DNA of 64,000 nucleotides from NCBI GenBank assembly GCA_963662525.1, contig OY759717.1, positions 2,294,001 to 2,358,000 of the forward strand, read 5' to 3'. The position numbers were made by a program, and so were the translations under genes. Positions within the stretch are counted from its first letter, which is position 1; every line of letters starts with the position of its first letter. This DNA is from CAZSDU01 sp963662525. Lineage in GTDB: Bacteria; Bacteroidota; Bacteroidia; Bacteroidales; FEN-979. The notes below the pieces were generated by a model that did not search any database, was not told where the DNA came from, and worked only from the letters and a program-made list of their open reading frames with translations. Positions 24,206 to 32,065 of this stretch are shown piece by piece.

Positions 24206-25573
24206 TTAACCGAAGAGTTTTCTGTATACTTCTTCTATTTTATTTACCATGATTATTTTTATTGAATATCGTTTGAAATCCAGCCCTTTGGCATTATGTT
24301 TCGAAATAAAAATTCGTTCAAATCCCAGCTTATCCGCTTCAGAGATCCTTATTTCAACCCGGTTGACCGGACGGATTTCACCACTCAGTCCGACTTCTGC
24401 AGCGAAACAGGTCTTATTATCGATGGGGGAGTCCTGATTGGATGAAAGAATGGCAGCCACTACTGCCAGATCAATTCCAGGATCTTCGACCTTTAGTCCA
24501 CCAGCGATATTCAGGAACACATCTTTATGTCCCAGGCGGAATCCGCTGCGTTTTTCCAGGACGGCAAGAAGCATATTCAGCCGGCGTGTATCAAATCCTG
24601 TTGTGGAACGCTGAGGAGTTCCGTAAACCGCTGAGCTTGTCAATGCTTGTGTTTCGATAAGCATGGGTCTTAATCCTTCCACCATGGCGGCTATGGCAAT
24701 GCCGCTGACGGGTTCATCCCTTTGGCTCAGCATGATTTCTGAAGGATTGGATACTTCACGGAGGCCGGCATCATTCATTTCATAAATACCCAATTCAGAT
24801 GTTGAACCAAAACGATTTTTCAGCGACCTGAGGATGCGGTAACCATAGTTCCGGTCGCCCTCAAACTGAAGGACAGTATCCACCATATGTTCCAGGATTT
24901 TTGGCCCGGCAAGATTTCCGTCCTTGGTAATATGACCGATCAGAAAAACAGGAGTATGGGTGATCTTGGAATATTTTTGCATCTCGGCGGCACATTCCTT
25001 GATTTGTGAAATGCTTCCAGCCGAGGATTCGATGATATCGGTTTGCAGGGTTTGGATGGAGTCGATAATGATGATGTCGGGCTGAAGCGATTCGAGATGC
25101 TGAAAAATTGCCTGGGTATTGGTTTCTGTGAGGATGAAGCAGGATTCGTTCTGAACGCCTACCCGTTCAGCTCTCATCCGGAGTTGCTGATCGCTTTCTT
25201 CTCCACTGATATATAAGATCTTTTGTCCTTCACATTTAAGTGCAACCTGAAGCATCAGGGTTGATTTTCCTATGCCGGGTTCACCCCCGATTAGCACCAG
25301 TGAACCAGCTACCAATCCACCACCCAGCACACGATTCAATTCCTTATCGCAGGTATCAATGCGGGCTTCATGGCGATAGGTGATTTCCAGAATTTTGACA
25401 GGCACTGCCGATCTCCGATCGCCAATCGCCGATCGTAGGGTGCTTTTTTCTTCCCGCTGAATTACCTCTTCAATAAGGGTATTCCATTCTCCGCAGGATG
25501 AACATTTGCCCATCCATTTGGGAGATTGTGCGCCGCAACTCTGGCAAAAGAAAGCCGTTTTCACTTTTGCCAT
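24206..25573 (-). CDS. radA: DNA repair protein RadA with repeat insert
   Basis: RadA/Sms is a RecA-like helicase that helps process recombination intermediates. In its 455 residues are the N-terminal C4 zinc finger (FCQSCGAQSPKWMGKCSSCG), Walker A GGEPGIGKST, the KNRFG motif (KNRFGSTSELG) and a C-terminal Lon-like domain. Residues about 46-57, in the linker between zinc finger and ATPase, read LRSAIGDRRSAV and are encoded by a 7-bp tandem array. It follows rfaE2 by 12 bp, in a common Bacteroidota order. Confidence 0.96.
   Translation of the reverse strand: MAKVKTAFFCQSCGAQSPKWMGKCSSCGEWNTLIEEVIQREEKSTLRSAIGDRRSAVPVKILEITYRHEARIDTCDKELNRVLGGGLVAGSLVLIGGEPGIGKSTLMLQVALKCEGQKILYISGEESDQQLRMRAERVGVQNESCFILTETNTQAIFQHLESLQPDIIIIDSIQTLQTDIIESSAGSISQIKECAAEMQKYSKITHTPVFLIGHITKDGNLAGPKILEHMVDTVLQFEGDRNYGYRILRSLKNRFGSTSELGIYEMNDAGLREVSNPSEIMLSQRDEPVSGIAIAAMVEGLRPMLIETQALTSSAVYGTPQRSTTGFDTRRLNMLLAVLEKRSGFRLGHKDVFLNIAGGLKVEDPGIDLAVVAAILSSNQDSPIDNKTCFAAEVGLSGEIRPVNRVEIRISEADKLGFERIFISKHNAKGLDFKRYSIKIIMVNKIEEVYRKLFG
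25408..25435 (+). repeat. 7-bp tandem array inside radA
   Basis: On the plus strand four consecutive heptamers are CCGATCT, CCGATCG, CCAATCG and CCGATCG. The array lies in the radA reading frame (minus strand) and encodes a charged linker. Its 28 bp are not a multiple of three, so any insertion must have included flanking bases. Confidence 0.75.
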
Positions 25574-25585
25574 ATAGCAAAGGTT

Positions 25586-26083
25586 TTATTTAAAATGTTT
25601 ATGGATTTTTTCAATCAGCTGGCTGCTGGAAAACCCTTTCACCAGGTCAATGGTGACAATTCTGCCACCTTTCGCTTTAACAATTTCATTTCCGGCAATT
25701 TCATGTTCCTTATAGTCTTTGCCTTTAACCAGAATATCAGGTTGCACCATTCGGATCAGCTCAACGGGTGTTTCTTCTTCAAAAATAACAACCGCATCTA
25801 CGAAGAAAAAAGCCGCCAGGGTCAGGGCCCTTGCATGTTGATGGTTGATCGGGCGATGCGGCCCCTTGAGTTTTCTTACAGATTCATCAGAATTCAGGCC
25901 GACTACCAGGATATTTCCCAGGTCTTTGGCTTTGGCAAGGTATTCCACATGTCCCAGGTGCAACAGGTCAAAACACCCATTGGTAAATACGATCTTCTGA
26001 TCTTTAAATTTCCAGAAAGCCAGTTTATTTTGAAGGTTTTCCTGGCTAAATATTTTAGATTCAATAAGATTAAGATTTTCCAT
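25586..26083 (-). CDS. rfaE2: D-glycero-beta-D-manno-heptose 1-phosphate adenylyltransferase
   Basis: This is the stand-alone nucleotidyltransferase half of HldE, which makes ADP-heptose for the lipopolysaccharide inner core. FTNGCFDLLHLGHVEYLA contains the HxGH nucleotidyltransferase motif and VVGLNSDESVRKLKG follows as in RfaE2. The ATG at 26083 (165 residues) fits the family; a longer frame to 26131 would lie deeply inside the flippase gene. It overlaps the 3' end of that gene by 14 bp. The kinase half (RfaE1) is not in the window. Confidence 0.94.
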   Translation of the reverse strand: MENLNLIESKIFSQENLQNKLAFWKFKDQKIVFTNGCFDLLHLGHVEYLAKAKDLGNILVVGLNSDESVRKLKGPHRPINHQHARALTLAAFFFVDAVVIFEEETPVELIRMVQPDILVKGKDYKEHEIAGNEIVKAKGGRIVTIDLVKGFSSSQLIEKIHKHFK

Positions 26084-27089
26084 CAGGATTTTTATTGAAA
26101 GATAAAAGAAGCAAAGACAATCCGCCGACAATGGCGATCATGGCTGTTTGAGCAGTCCAGGCGATCCATCCAAGTGCAAGGCCTGTTGGCTTTGCTACGG
26201 CATAAAGCAGGAGTGTTTCCTGGATAATGGCCGGATAAAGCCCTATCCCCCCAGGAGTGATCATAATTCCCACACTGCCAAGAACTAGCGATGATAAACC
26301 GGCTCCCAGGCTTAGTCCGCTGGTTTCGGTAAAACAGAAAAAGATAAAATACAGCATAAAAAAGTACAATATCCATATTGCCAGTGAATAGAAAATGAAC
26401 AGCCATGGTTTTTTTATCTGACCAAGCGATTTCAATCCCTCCCAAAATCCGTAAATAAGTTTTTTAACTTTCTGATAAAGACCAAGTTTTTGTAATTTTC
26501 TGCGAAAGAGAAAAAAACCGATCATCAATATGGCAATAAGTGATCCAAGTCCCAGAAACAGCATGCGGGAATAGTGGAGATCACCGAATTTATTGACTAG
26601 TTTGGGATATATGTTAACGCTGAGATAGTCCTGGATAGTTCCAAGTTGCGTAAAAAACATCAGGAGAAAGAGCAGAAAGAAAAGGATCATGTCGATGGCC
26701 CTTTCTGTAATTACCGTTCCAAATGCTTTATTAAACGGTATCTTTTCATATCGAGACATCAGTCCGCAGCGTGTTACTTCTCCAAGTCGCGGAAAAGCAA
26801 GGTTGGCAAAATAGCCGACCATCACCGCATAGAAGGTGTTTTTAAGAGAAGGTTTGAAACCCATGGGTTCAAAAAACAACATCCAGCGGAGCGAACGCAG
26901 GATATGACTAAAAATTCCCAGGATGATGGCAAGCACCACCCACCAGTAATTGGCAATGCGGAATGAATGAACGATTTGTGCTGTTTCAGCAGGAGTAAGA
27001 TTTCGCAAAGAAAGCCAGATAACAACCAATCCCAATCCGAGAAAGAAAATGAACTTGAGGGCTGTAATTATCTTATTTCTTTTTTCCAC
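26070..27089 (-). CDS. flippase-like multi-pass membrane protein (UPF0104 / LPG synthase TM family)
   Basis: The protein has seven to eight predicted TM helices and belongs to the lysylphosphatidylglycerol synthase TM / TIGR00374 group (AglD-like). Diagnostic stretches are ILRSLRWMLFFEPMG, FPRLGEVTRCGLM and TERAIDMILFFLLF. Relatives are suspected lipid or glycolipid flippases; the substrate is unknown. No ATG precedes the first TM helix. I prefer the GTG at 27089 (339 residues), which overlaps panD by only 17 bp; a TTG at 27152 would extend 80 bp into panD. Position between panD and rfaE2 is usual in Bacteroidota. Confidence 0.86.
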   Translation of the reverse strand: MEKRNKIITALKFIFFLGLGLVVIWLSLRNLTPAETAQIVHSFRIANYWWVVLAIILGIFSHILRSLRWMLFFEPMGFKPSLKNTFYAVMVGYFANLAFPRLGEVTRCGLMSRYEKIPFNKAFGTVITERAIDMILFFLLFLLMFFTQLGTIQDYLSVNIYPKLVNKFGDLHYSRMLFLGLGSLIAILMIGFFLFRRKLQKLGLYQKVKKLIYGFWEGLKSLGQIKKPWLFIFYSLAIWILYFFMLYFIFFCFTETSGLSLGAGLSSLVLGSVGIMITPGGIGLYPAIIQETLLLYAVAKPTGLALGWIAWTAQTAMIAIVGGLSLLLLSFNKNPDGKS

Positions 27090-27438
27090 GTGGGAGTTTG
27101 TTTCCTTTGTCGGGAAAAGCGATGGCAGGTTGAAAATACTTTGCAGTTTCAAAATCCATTATAGCGTAAGAAACGATGATTACAATGTCATTGGGTAAAA
27201 ATTTCCGGGCAGCAGCTCCATTAAGACAAATGATTCCGCTTCCTTTTTTACCTTTAATAACATAGGTTTCGATCCGTTCCCCGTTATTGATATTCAGCAC
27301 CTGAACCTGTTCGAATTCGATCAGGTTGGCAGCTTTCATCAGGTTCTCATCGACAGTAACACTCCCCACATAATTGATGTTGGCATCAGTAACTGTGGCA
27401 CGGTGTATCTTCGATTTTAAAACTTGAATCTGCATCAT
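27073..27438 (-). CDS. panD: aspartate 1-decarboxylase
   Basis: PanD decarboxylates L-aspartate to beta-alanine for pantothenate. The self-cleavage site is Gly-Ser in INYVGSVTVD, where the Ser becomes the pyruvoyl cofactor (Ser25 if translation starts at the second Met). VLKSKIHRATVTDANINY and ICLNGAAARKF are family signatures. The length of 120-121 residues is normal. It follows panC by 9 bp and its 3' end overlaps the flippase start. Confidence 0.96.
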   Translation of the reverse strand: MMQIQVLKSKIHRATVTDANINYVGSVTVDENLMKAANLIEFEQVQVLNINNGERIETYVIKGKKGSGIICLNGAAARKFLPNDIVIIVSYAIMDFETAKYFQPAIAFPDKGNKLPRGKKK

Positions 27439-27447
27439 GCTGCAAAA

Positions 27448-28299
27448 TTAAGAAAAAAGTTCAACATTATCGATCAGTCGCACGTCGCCGAGGAAAACAG
27501 CAGTCAATGCCACTGCGGTATCTTTATGTGTCCAGCTGTCAATCGGCATCAATGAGTCTTTCTCGGCAATTTCGAAATATTCAACCCTTAACTCGGGGTT
27601 CTCCTGTAACTTTTTAATTGCCCATTCTTTTAATTCCCAAACGGGTATTTTACCGACCTTGTCCCTTACTTTGCAAAGAACCTGAAAAATTTTCGGGGCG
27701 AGATCACGTTCCGCAATAGTCAGCCGCATATTCCGGGAACTCATGGCCAATCCATCAGGTTCTCTGACTGTTTCACAGGAAATGATCTCGGTGGGTAACT
27801 CAAGTACCCTCACGAGATGTTTTATGATCGCAAGTTGCTGATAATCTTTTTTACCGAAATAGGAACGGGAGGGTTCCATGATTTCAAAAAGTTTTTTGAC
27901 TATGATTGCTACACCTTTGAAATGACCCGGACGGAATTTTCCTTCCATGACCTTATCCAGCATTCCGAAATCAATTTCTATCCGGATTTTTTTCTTCTTT
28001 GGATACATTTCTTCCACGTCAGGAGCAAATAATATATCGCAACCTTCCTTTTCCAGCATTGCAACATCTTTATCCAATGACCTGGGATATTTAATAAGGT
28101 CATCCTGATTATTAAACTGGGCAGGATTTACAAAAATACTGCAGACCGTTATATCATTTTCCTGAACAGATCTTCTTATCAGGAACAGGTGACCCTCATG
28201 CAAAGCACCCATGGTAGGAACAAATCCAATGGATAATCCCTGGCTCCTGAATTTAAGCAGTTCGCTTTTTATTTCTTTTTTTGTTGTAAAGAGCTTCAT
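27448..28299 (-). CDS. panC: pantothenate synthetase
   Basis: PanC joins pantoate and beta-alanine using ATP. The 283-residue protein has VPTMGALHEGHLFLIRRS near the N-terminus with the HxGH nucleotide site, SIFVNPAQFNNQDDL, and SYFGKKDYQQLAIIKH, all characteristic. It forms panC-panD with the next gene; panB, the first committed step, lies separately near 49 kb. The preceding response-regulator stop is 14 bp upstream, so the two-component genes may be co-transcribed. Confidence 0.97.
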   Translation of the reverse strand: MKLFTTKKEIKSELLKFRSQGLSIGFVPTMGALHEGHLFLIRRSVQENDITVCSIFVNPAQFNNQDDLIKYPRSLDKDVAMLEKEGCDILFAPDVEEMYPKKKKIRIEIDFGMLDKVMEGKFRPGHFKGVAIIVKKLFEIMEPSRSYFGKKDYQQLAIIKHLVRVLELPTEIISCETVREPDGLAMSSRNMRLTIAERDLAPKIFQVLCKVRDKVGKIPVWELKEWAIKKLQENPELRVEYFEIAEKDSLMPIDSWTHKDTAVALTAVFLGDVRLIDNVELFS

Positions 28300-28313
28300 C
28301 CTGACAATACCAT

Positions 28314-28973
28314 TTACATTTTAATTATTTTATTTCTGATCGCCAGTTTGACCATTTCAACGGAAGATTTGCACCCAAGTTTTTTCATGATGTGATTTTT
28401 GTGCGTCTCAACAGTTCTTATACTGATTCCCAGTACTTTATTTATCTCCCTGTTGGTAAATCCTTCAACGATGAGTTTTAAAATCTCCAGTTCCCTGACC
28501 GAAAGGGATAATATTTTTTTATCCTCGGTATCTTTTTCAGTCACATTCCTGATATAACTGTTGACAAGAATTTTGGAAATTAAATCACCGAAAAACTCTT
28601 CTCCTTTATAAACAGCATAAATTGCCCTGACAAGTTCATCCCGGGTGGTGTTTTTAGGTAGGTAACCAATAGCTCCGGCTTTCAGCGCATTAAAGATAAA
28701 ATCTTCATGGGTATACATGGAAAGGATAAGAATTTTGATCTGAGGATATTCAATGCTAATTCTCTTTGTAATTTCAATACCTGAGATGTCGGGAAGAGAA
28801 ATATCCAATACAATTATATCCGGCTGAACAATCTGTAATTTCTCGAATAGACTTTTCCCGGAATTGGCTTCTCCAATGATGATAATATCCGGGATACCGG
28901 ATAGCAAAGCTTTGATTCCGTCCCTGACCAGATCATGGTCCTCTGTCAAAAATATTTTTATCTTTTCGATCAT
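28314..28973 (-). CDS. NarL/FixJ-family response regulator
   Basis: The 219-residue protein has a receiver domain with acidic pair TEDHD and phospho-acceptor Asp57 (IIVLDISLPD), then a LuxR-type helix-turn-helix at about 152-215 (SVRELEILKLIVEGFTNREI, RTVETHKNHIMKKLG). It should bind DNA on phosphorylation by the kinase encoded directly upstream; the two genes overlap by 4 bp (ATGA). The target genes are not evident. Confidence 0.94.
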   Translation of the reverse strand: MIEKIKIFLTEDHDLVRDGIKALLSGIPDIIIIGEANSGKSLFEKLQIVQPDIIVLDISLPDISGIEITKRISIEYPQIKILILSMYTHEDFIFNALKAGAIGYLPKNTTRDELVRAIYAVYKGEEFFGDLISKILVNSYIRNVTEKDTEDKKILSLSVRELEILKLIVEGFTNREINKVLGISIRTVETHKNHIMKKLGCKSSVEMVKLAIRNKIIKM

Positions 28974-29635
28974 TGGTGCAATGGGACTTTTATTTGAATC
29001 AGTGTTCCTTTCCCCGGGGCTGATTTAATGTCAATGCTGCCATTCAGTAAATTTACCCTTTCATGGATATTGTGCAATCCATGACCTCCCTGGTTCATGG
29101 GAATTTTAGGACGAAAACCGATGCCATCATCCTGGATGCTGAGATAGATGTCTTCTCCATGACTTGTCAGCCTCAGGTATCCCTGCTTAGCCCCGGAGTG
29201 CTTCACAATATTATGAATTGCTTCCTGAAAAATACGATATAAGTGAGTCTGAATTTTTTTATTCCAGAGATCTGTTCTGACACGATGTTCAAATTTTACT
29301 TTTATACCGGATGCCCTGCTTGAATCCTCACATAGATTAAATAAGGCAATGACAAGACCGAATTCATCCAGGACAGGAGGCATCAGGTCCGTGGTAATAC
29401 GCCGGATTTCATCAATGATATGGTCAAATTGAACTTTAATGCTTTCAAGGTTTTCTTTAATTTCTTTTTCCGGTAAATAAGTCAGGCTATCCAGCTTCAT
29501 TTTTATCGCAATGAGGGATTGTCCGATACCATCATGCAATTCCCTCGACAGCCTTTGTCTTTCAATTTCCTGTCCGTCAATGACGGAAACGATATTTGAG
29601 TTACCTGTTTTTTTGTTAATTTTGGATGTCGTCAT
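28970..29635 (-). CDS. NarX-type sensor histidine kinase, soluble
   Basis: The kinase has the HisKA_3 phospho-acceptor motif SRELHDGIGQSLIAIK and a HATPase domain (VKHSGAKQGY, IQDDGIGFRP, GHGLHNIHERVNLLNG). There is no TM helix or recognised sensor domain in its 221 residues, so it is probably cytoplasmic. I chose the ATG at 29635: a -7 element (29662-29669) lies just upstream, and the other ATG at 29686 overlaps the start codon of the divergent M1 gene. With the longer start the protein has 238 residues. Confidence 0.9.
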   Translation of the reverse strand: MTTSKINKKTGNSNIVSVIDGQEIERQRLSRELHDGIGQSLIAIKMKLDSLTYLPEKEIKENLESIKVQFDHIIDEIRRITTDLMPPVLDEFGLVIALFNLCEDSSRASGIKVKFEHRVRTDLWNKKIQTHLYRIFQEAIHNIVKHSGAKQGYLRLTSHGEDIYLSIQDDGIGFRPKIPMNQGGHGLHNIHERVNLLNGSIDIKSAPGKGTLIQIKVPLHQ

Positions 29636-29661
29636 ATTTGCCTGCAGCAATAAAATATGGA

Positions 29662-29669
29662 CAAACTTA
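29662..29669 (-). promoter_or_regulatory. candidate -7 promoter element for the two-component operon
   Basis: On the minus strand TAAGTTTG matches TAnnTTTG and lies 26 bp before the ATG at 29635. It supports the shorter kinase start. No clear -33 TTG is seen. Confidence 0.4.
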
Positions 29670-29684
29670 CTAATTTTTTCGATC

Positions 29685-32045
29685 ATGGAATTTTTGAGTA
29701 CCCGTCATACAATCCTTCTTTTCTTAATTGTGATTGGCTTTGCTTCTTATGCTCAGGAAAAAACCCTTACTTATTATGCCGATCCGGCATCCATTCCCAC
29801 GGACCTCTCTGTTAGTCTGAAACACCTGAAAGCCAGGATAAGTTTTAATCCTTCTGATAACGAAGTGACAGGGAACGCTGAATTCACAATTATCCCAAAT
29901 CGGTATAGAACTGATTCCATCGTTTTTTATACTCCTGATTTCAACATTAAAACAGTTGAAATCGATCATAAGAAAGTCAGCTTTAAGTTATCCGGCAAGA
30001 ACCTGGTAATTTATCCGGAAGACATCCCGCAGGCCTGCCTGACCGGCAGGCAGGCCGTATCCCACATCTCATTATTAACAAAAGGAAATCCTGCTCAGCT
30101 GCTCATCAGTTATTCCGCAAGACCTTTGGCAGGAGCCATTTATTTTATCGGATGGAGGCCTGAGGAGGAGGGTAAAAGAAAGGAAATCTGGGCTCATCGT
30201 CCCCATGGCTGGTTGCCATACATTGATGCAAGAATTACCACTGAGCTGTATGTCACTTTCGATAAGAATTTCAAGGTTTTCTCCAATGGGGAACGGATCA
30301 GGGTGACAGAGAATCCTGACGGTACCCTGACCTGGCATTATGCCATGCGGAAAAATCATCCATATTTTTCAACGGCCCTGGTTATTGGTGATTACCAGTA
30401 TAAAATGTCAAAAACGTCAGGCGGAATTCCGCTTGAATTCTGGTATTACTCTGATATGCCTGATCGTGTAAATACCACGTATAAATACACAGAGAAAATG
30501 TTTTCTTTCTTTAATAAAGAAATGGGAGTATCTTATCCATATCCGGTTTACCGTGAGGCTCCGGTTATCGATTATATGTATGGGGCCATGGAAACAACGA
30601 CCAGTACGATTTTTGGAGATTATATGCAGATCACTCCCCGCTCCTGGTGGCAAAGGAATTATGTCAATGTGAACGCCCATGAACTTGCCCATCAATGGTT
30701 CGGGAATTATATCGCTCATTTTGTTAACCGGGATGTTTGGCTGACCGAAAGCTTTGGAACCTATTATGCCAAGCTTTTTGAAAAAAGTATTTACGGGGAA
30801 GACTATTATCAGAACATCAGAAATGATGAAATGTTCCAGGTTTTCGAGGCTGCGAAGAAAAATGATTTCCCGGTAGGAGGAAGCCAGGGTGGCGTGCAGC
30901 GGATTTATCAGAAAGGTTCACTGGTACTGGATATGCTGAGATACGTGATGGGAGAGCGGGAGTTTAAAGATGCCATAAAACTATATTTACAAAAATATGG
31001 GTTCAATTATGCAGAAACCAACGATTTTATCCGTTGTGTTTATGAAGCAGGCGGGAAACCATTTAACTGGTTCTTCGATGAATGGATTTTAAGGGGCGGC
31101 GAACCCCATTATAAGGTTGAGTATTCTGTTATCCTGGATAGTTTAAATCATCAAGCTATTCAGGTTCATGTTCAGCAATTGCAGGAAGTAACGGAATTGA
31201 AAGGTCTTTTTAAAATGCCTGTGAAATTGGAAGTTTATTATACGGATGGAAGTTTTGACAGTATCCTTGTCTGGATTGAAAAGAAGGAACAGGTTGTTTT
31301 CATATCGAATACATCCGGAAGAAAAATCGCCTTTTTGTTATTTGACCCGGGTAGAAAAATCCTGAAAAAACTTTCTTTCGAACGCAATTTTAATGAACTT
31401 TCAGCTCAACTTCATGGAGCTAAAGAAATGATTGACCGCTATGATGCGCTGATGGCATTAAGTTCTTTCCCCTTGACTCAAAAATCCGAACTGCTTGTCA
31501 AAGCATATCCTGAAGAGTCTTTTCATTTGATGAAATCTGAAATTCTGAATCAACTGGGTGTTGATATAAATGATGTGGTTACTGGATTGTACCGTTCTGC
31601 GTTGAATGATCCTGATGCCAATGTCAGGAAAACGGCTTTAATAAACCTGAATCCCGTTCCATTATCATTAAAGCCTGAAGTGGAAAAATGCCTGCATGAT
31701 TCTTCATACCTGAATATTGAGATTGCCCTGAACCGTCTTTCACAATCATTTCCCGCTCAGATTACGGAATATCTTGCACAAACCGAAAAGGAAGAAGGAT
31801 GGAGGGGGAAAAATATACGGATGAAGTGGTTGGAAATTGCCATCTTGAGCGGGAAAAAGGAATTTTTACCTGAATTAATCGCTTATTCCGGACCAAAATT
31901 TGAATTTGAAACCCGGATGAATGCCTTTAATTTATTAAAGAAGATTAGCTATTATGATGATGAAACCCTCGGTTATGCGGAAGCGGCAAGTAAGCACTGG
32001 AACAATAAACTAAGTACCGTGGCGAAGGAATACCTCAGGAAATAA
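29685..32045 (+). CDS. M1 family aminopeptidase with palindromic repeat insert
   Basis: A signal peptide (LFLIVIGFASYAQEKT) follows the ATG at 29685; a frame opening at 29511 would place about 58 residues antisense to the kinase before it. In 786 residues the zinc motif is HELAH with H332, E333, H336 and the third ligand E355 (LTESFGT), 18 residues on. YGAMETTTST replaces the GAMEN exopeptidase motif in the family's usual variant form. The C-terminal part is a helical/HEAT-like region. It likely trims peptides in the periplasm. Residues encoded near 30032-30056 (QACLTGRQAV) come from a palindrome. Its start codon overlaps the alternative kinase start by 2 bp. Confidence 0.93.
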   Translation: MEFLSTRHTILLFLIVIGFASYAQEKTLTYYADPASIPTDLSVSLKHLKARISFNPSDNEVTGNAEFTIIPNRYRTDSIVFYTPDFNIKTVEIDHKKVSFKLSGKNLVIYPEDIPQACLTGRQAVSHISLLTKGNPAQLLISYSARPLAGAIYFIGWRPEEEGKRKEIWAHRPHGWLPYIDARITTELYVTFDKNFKVFSNGERIRVTENPDGTLTWHYAMRKNHPYFSTALVIGDYQYKMSKTSGGIPLEFWYYSDMPDRVNTTYKYTEKMFSFFNKEMGVSYPYPVYREAPVIDYMYGAMETTTSTIFGDYMQITPRSWWQRNYVNVNAHELAHQWFGNYIAHFVNRDVWLTESFGTYYAKLFEKSIYGEDYYQNIRNDEMFQVFEAAKKNDFPVGGSQGGVQRIYQKGSLVLDMLRYVMGEREFKDAIKLYLQKYGFNYAETNDFIRCVYEAGGKPFNWFFDEWILRGGEPHYKVEYSVILDSLNHQAIQVHVQQLQEVTELKGLFKMPVKLEVYYTDGSFDSILVWIEKKEQVVFISNTSGRKIAFLLFDPGRKILKKLSFERNFNELSAQLHGAKEMIDRYDALMALSSFPLTQKSELLVKAYPEESFHLMKSEILNQLGVDINDVVTGLYRSALNDPDANVRKTALINLNPVPLSLKPEVEKCLHDSSYLNIEIALNRLSQSFPAQITEYLAQTEKEEGWRGKNIRMKWLEIAILSGKKEFLPELIAYSGPKFEFETRMNAFNLLKKISYYDDETLGYAEAASKHWNNKLSTVAKEYLRK
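30032..30056 (+). repeat. palindromic repeat inside the M1 peptidase gene
   Basis: Arms GGCCTGCCTG and CAGGCAGGCC are perfect inverted complements with the 5-nt loop ACCGG. The element is read in frame near residue 120 of the peptidase, in the N-terminal beta domain where an extra loop is plausible. Confidence 0.8.
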
Positions 32046-32065
32046 TTTACGATTTACGATTGTGG
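32045..32065 (+). repeat. 7-bp tandem array at the M1/MFS border
   Basis: Two identical heptamers ATTTACG at 32045 and 32052 are followed by ATTGTGG at 32059. The array starts on the last base of the M1 stop codon and contains the GTG start of the transporter. Confidence 0.6.
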
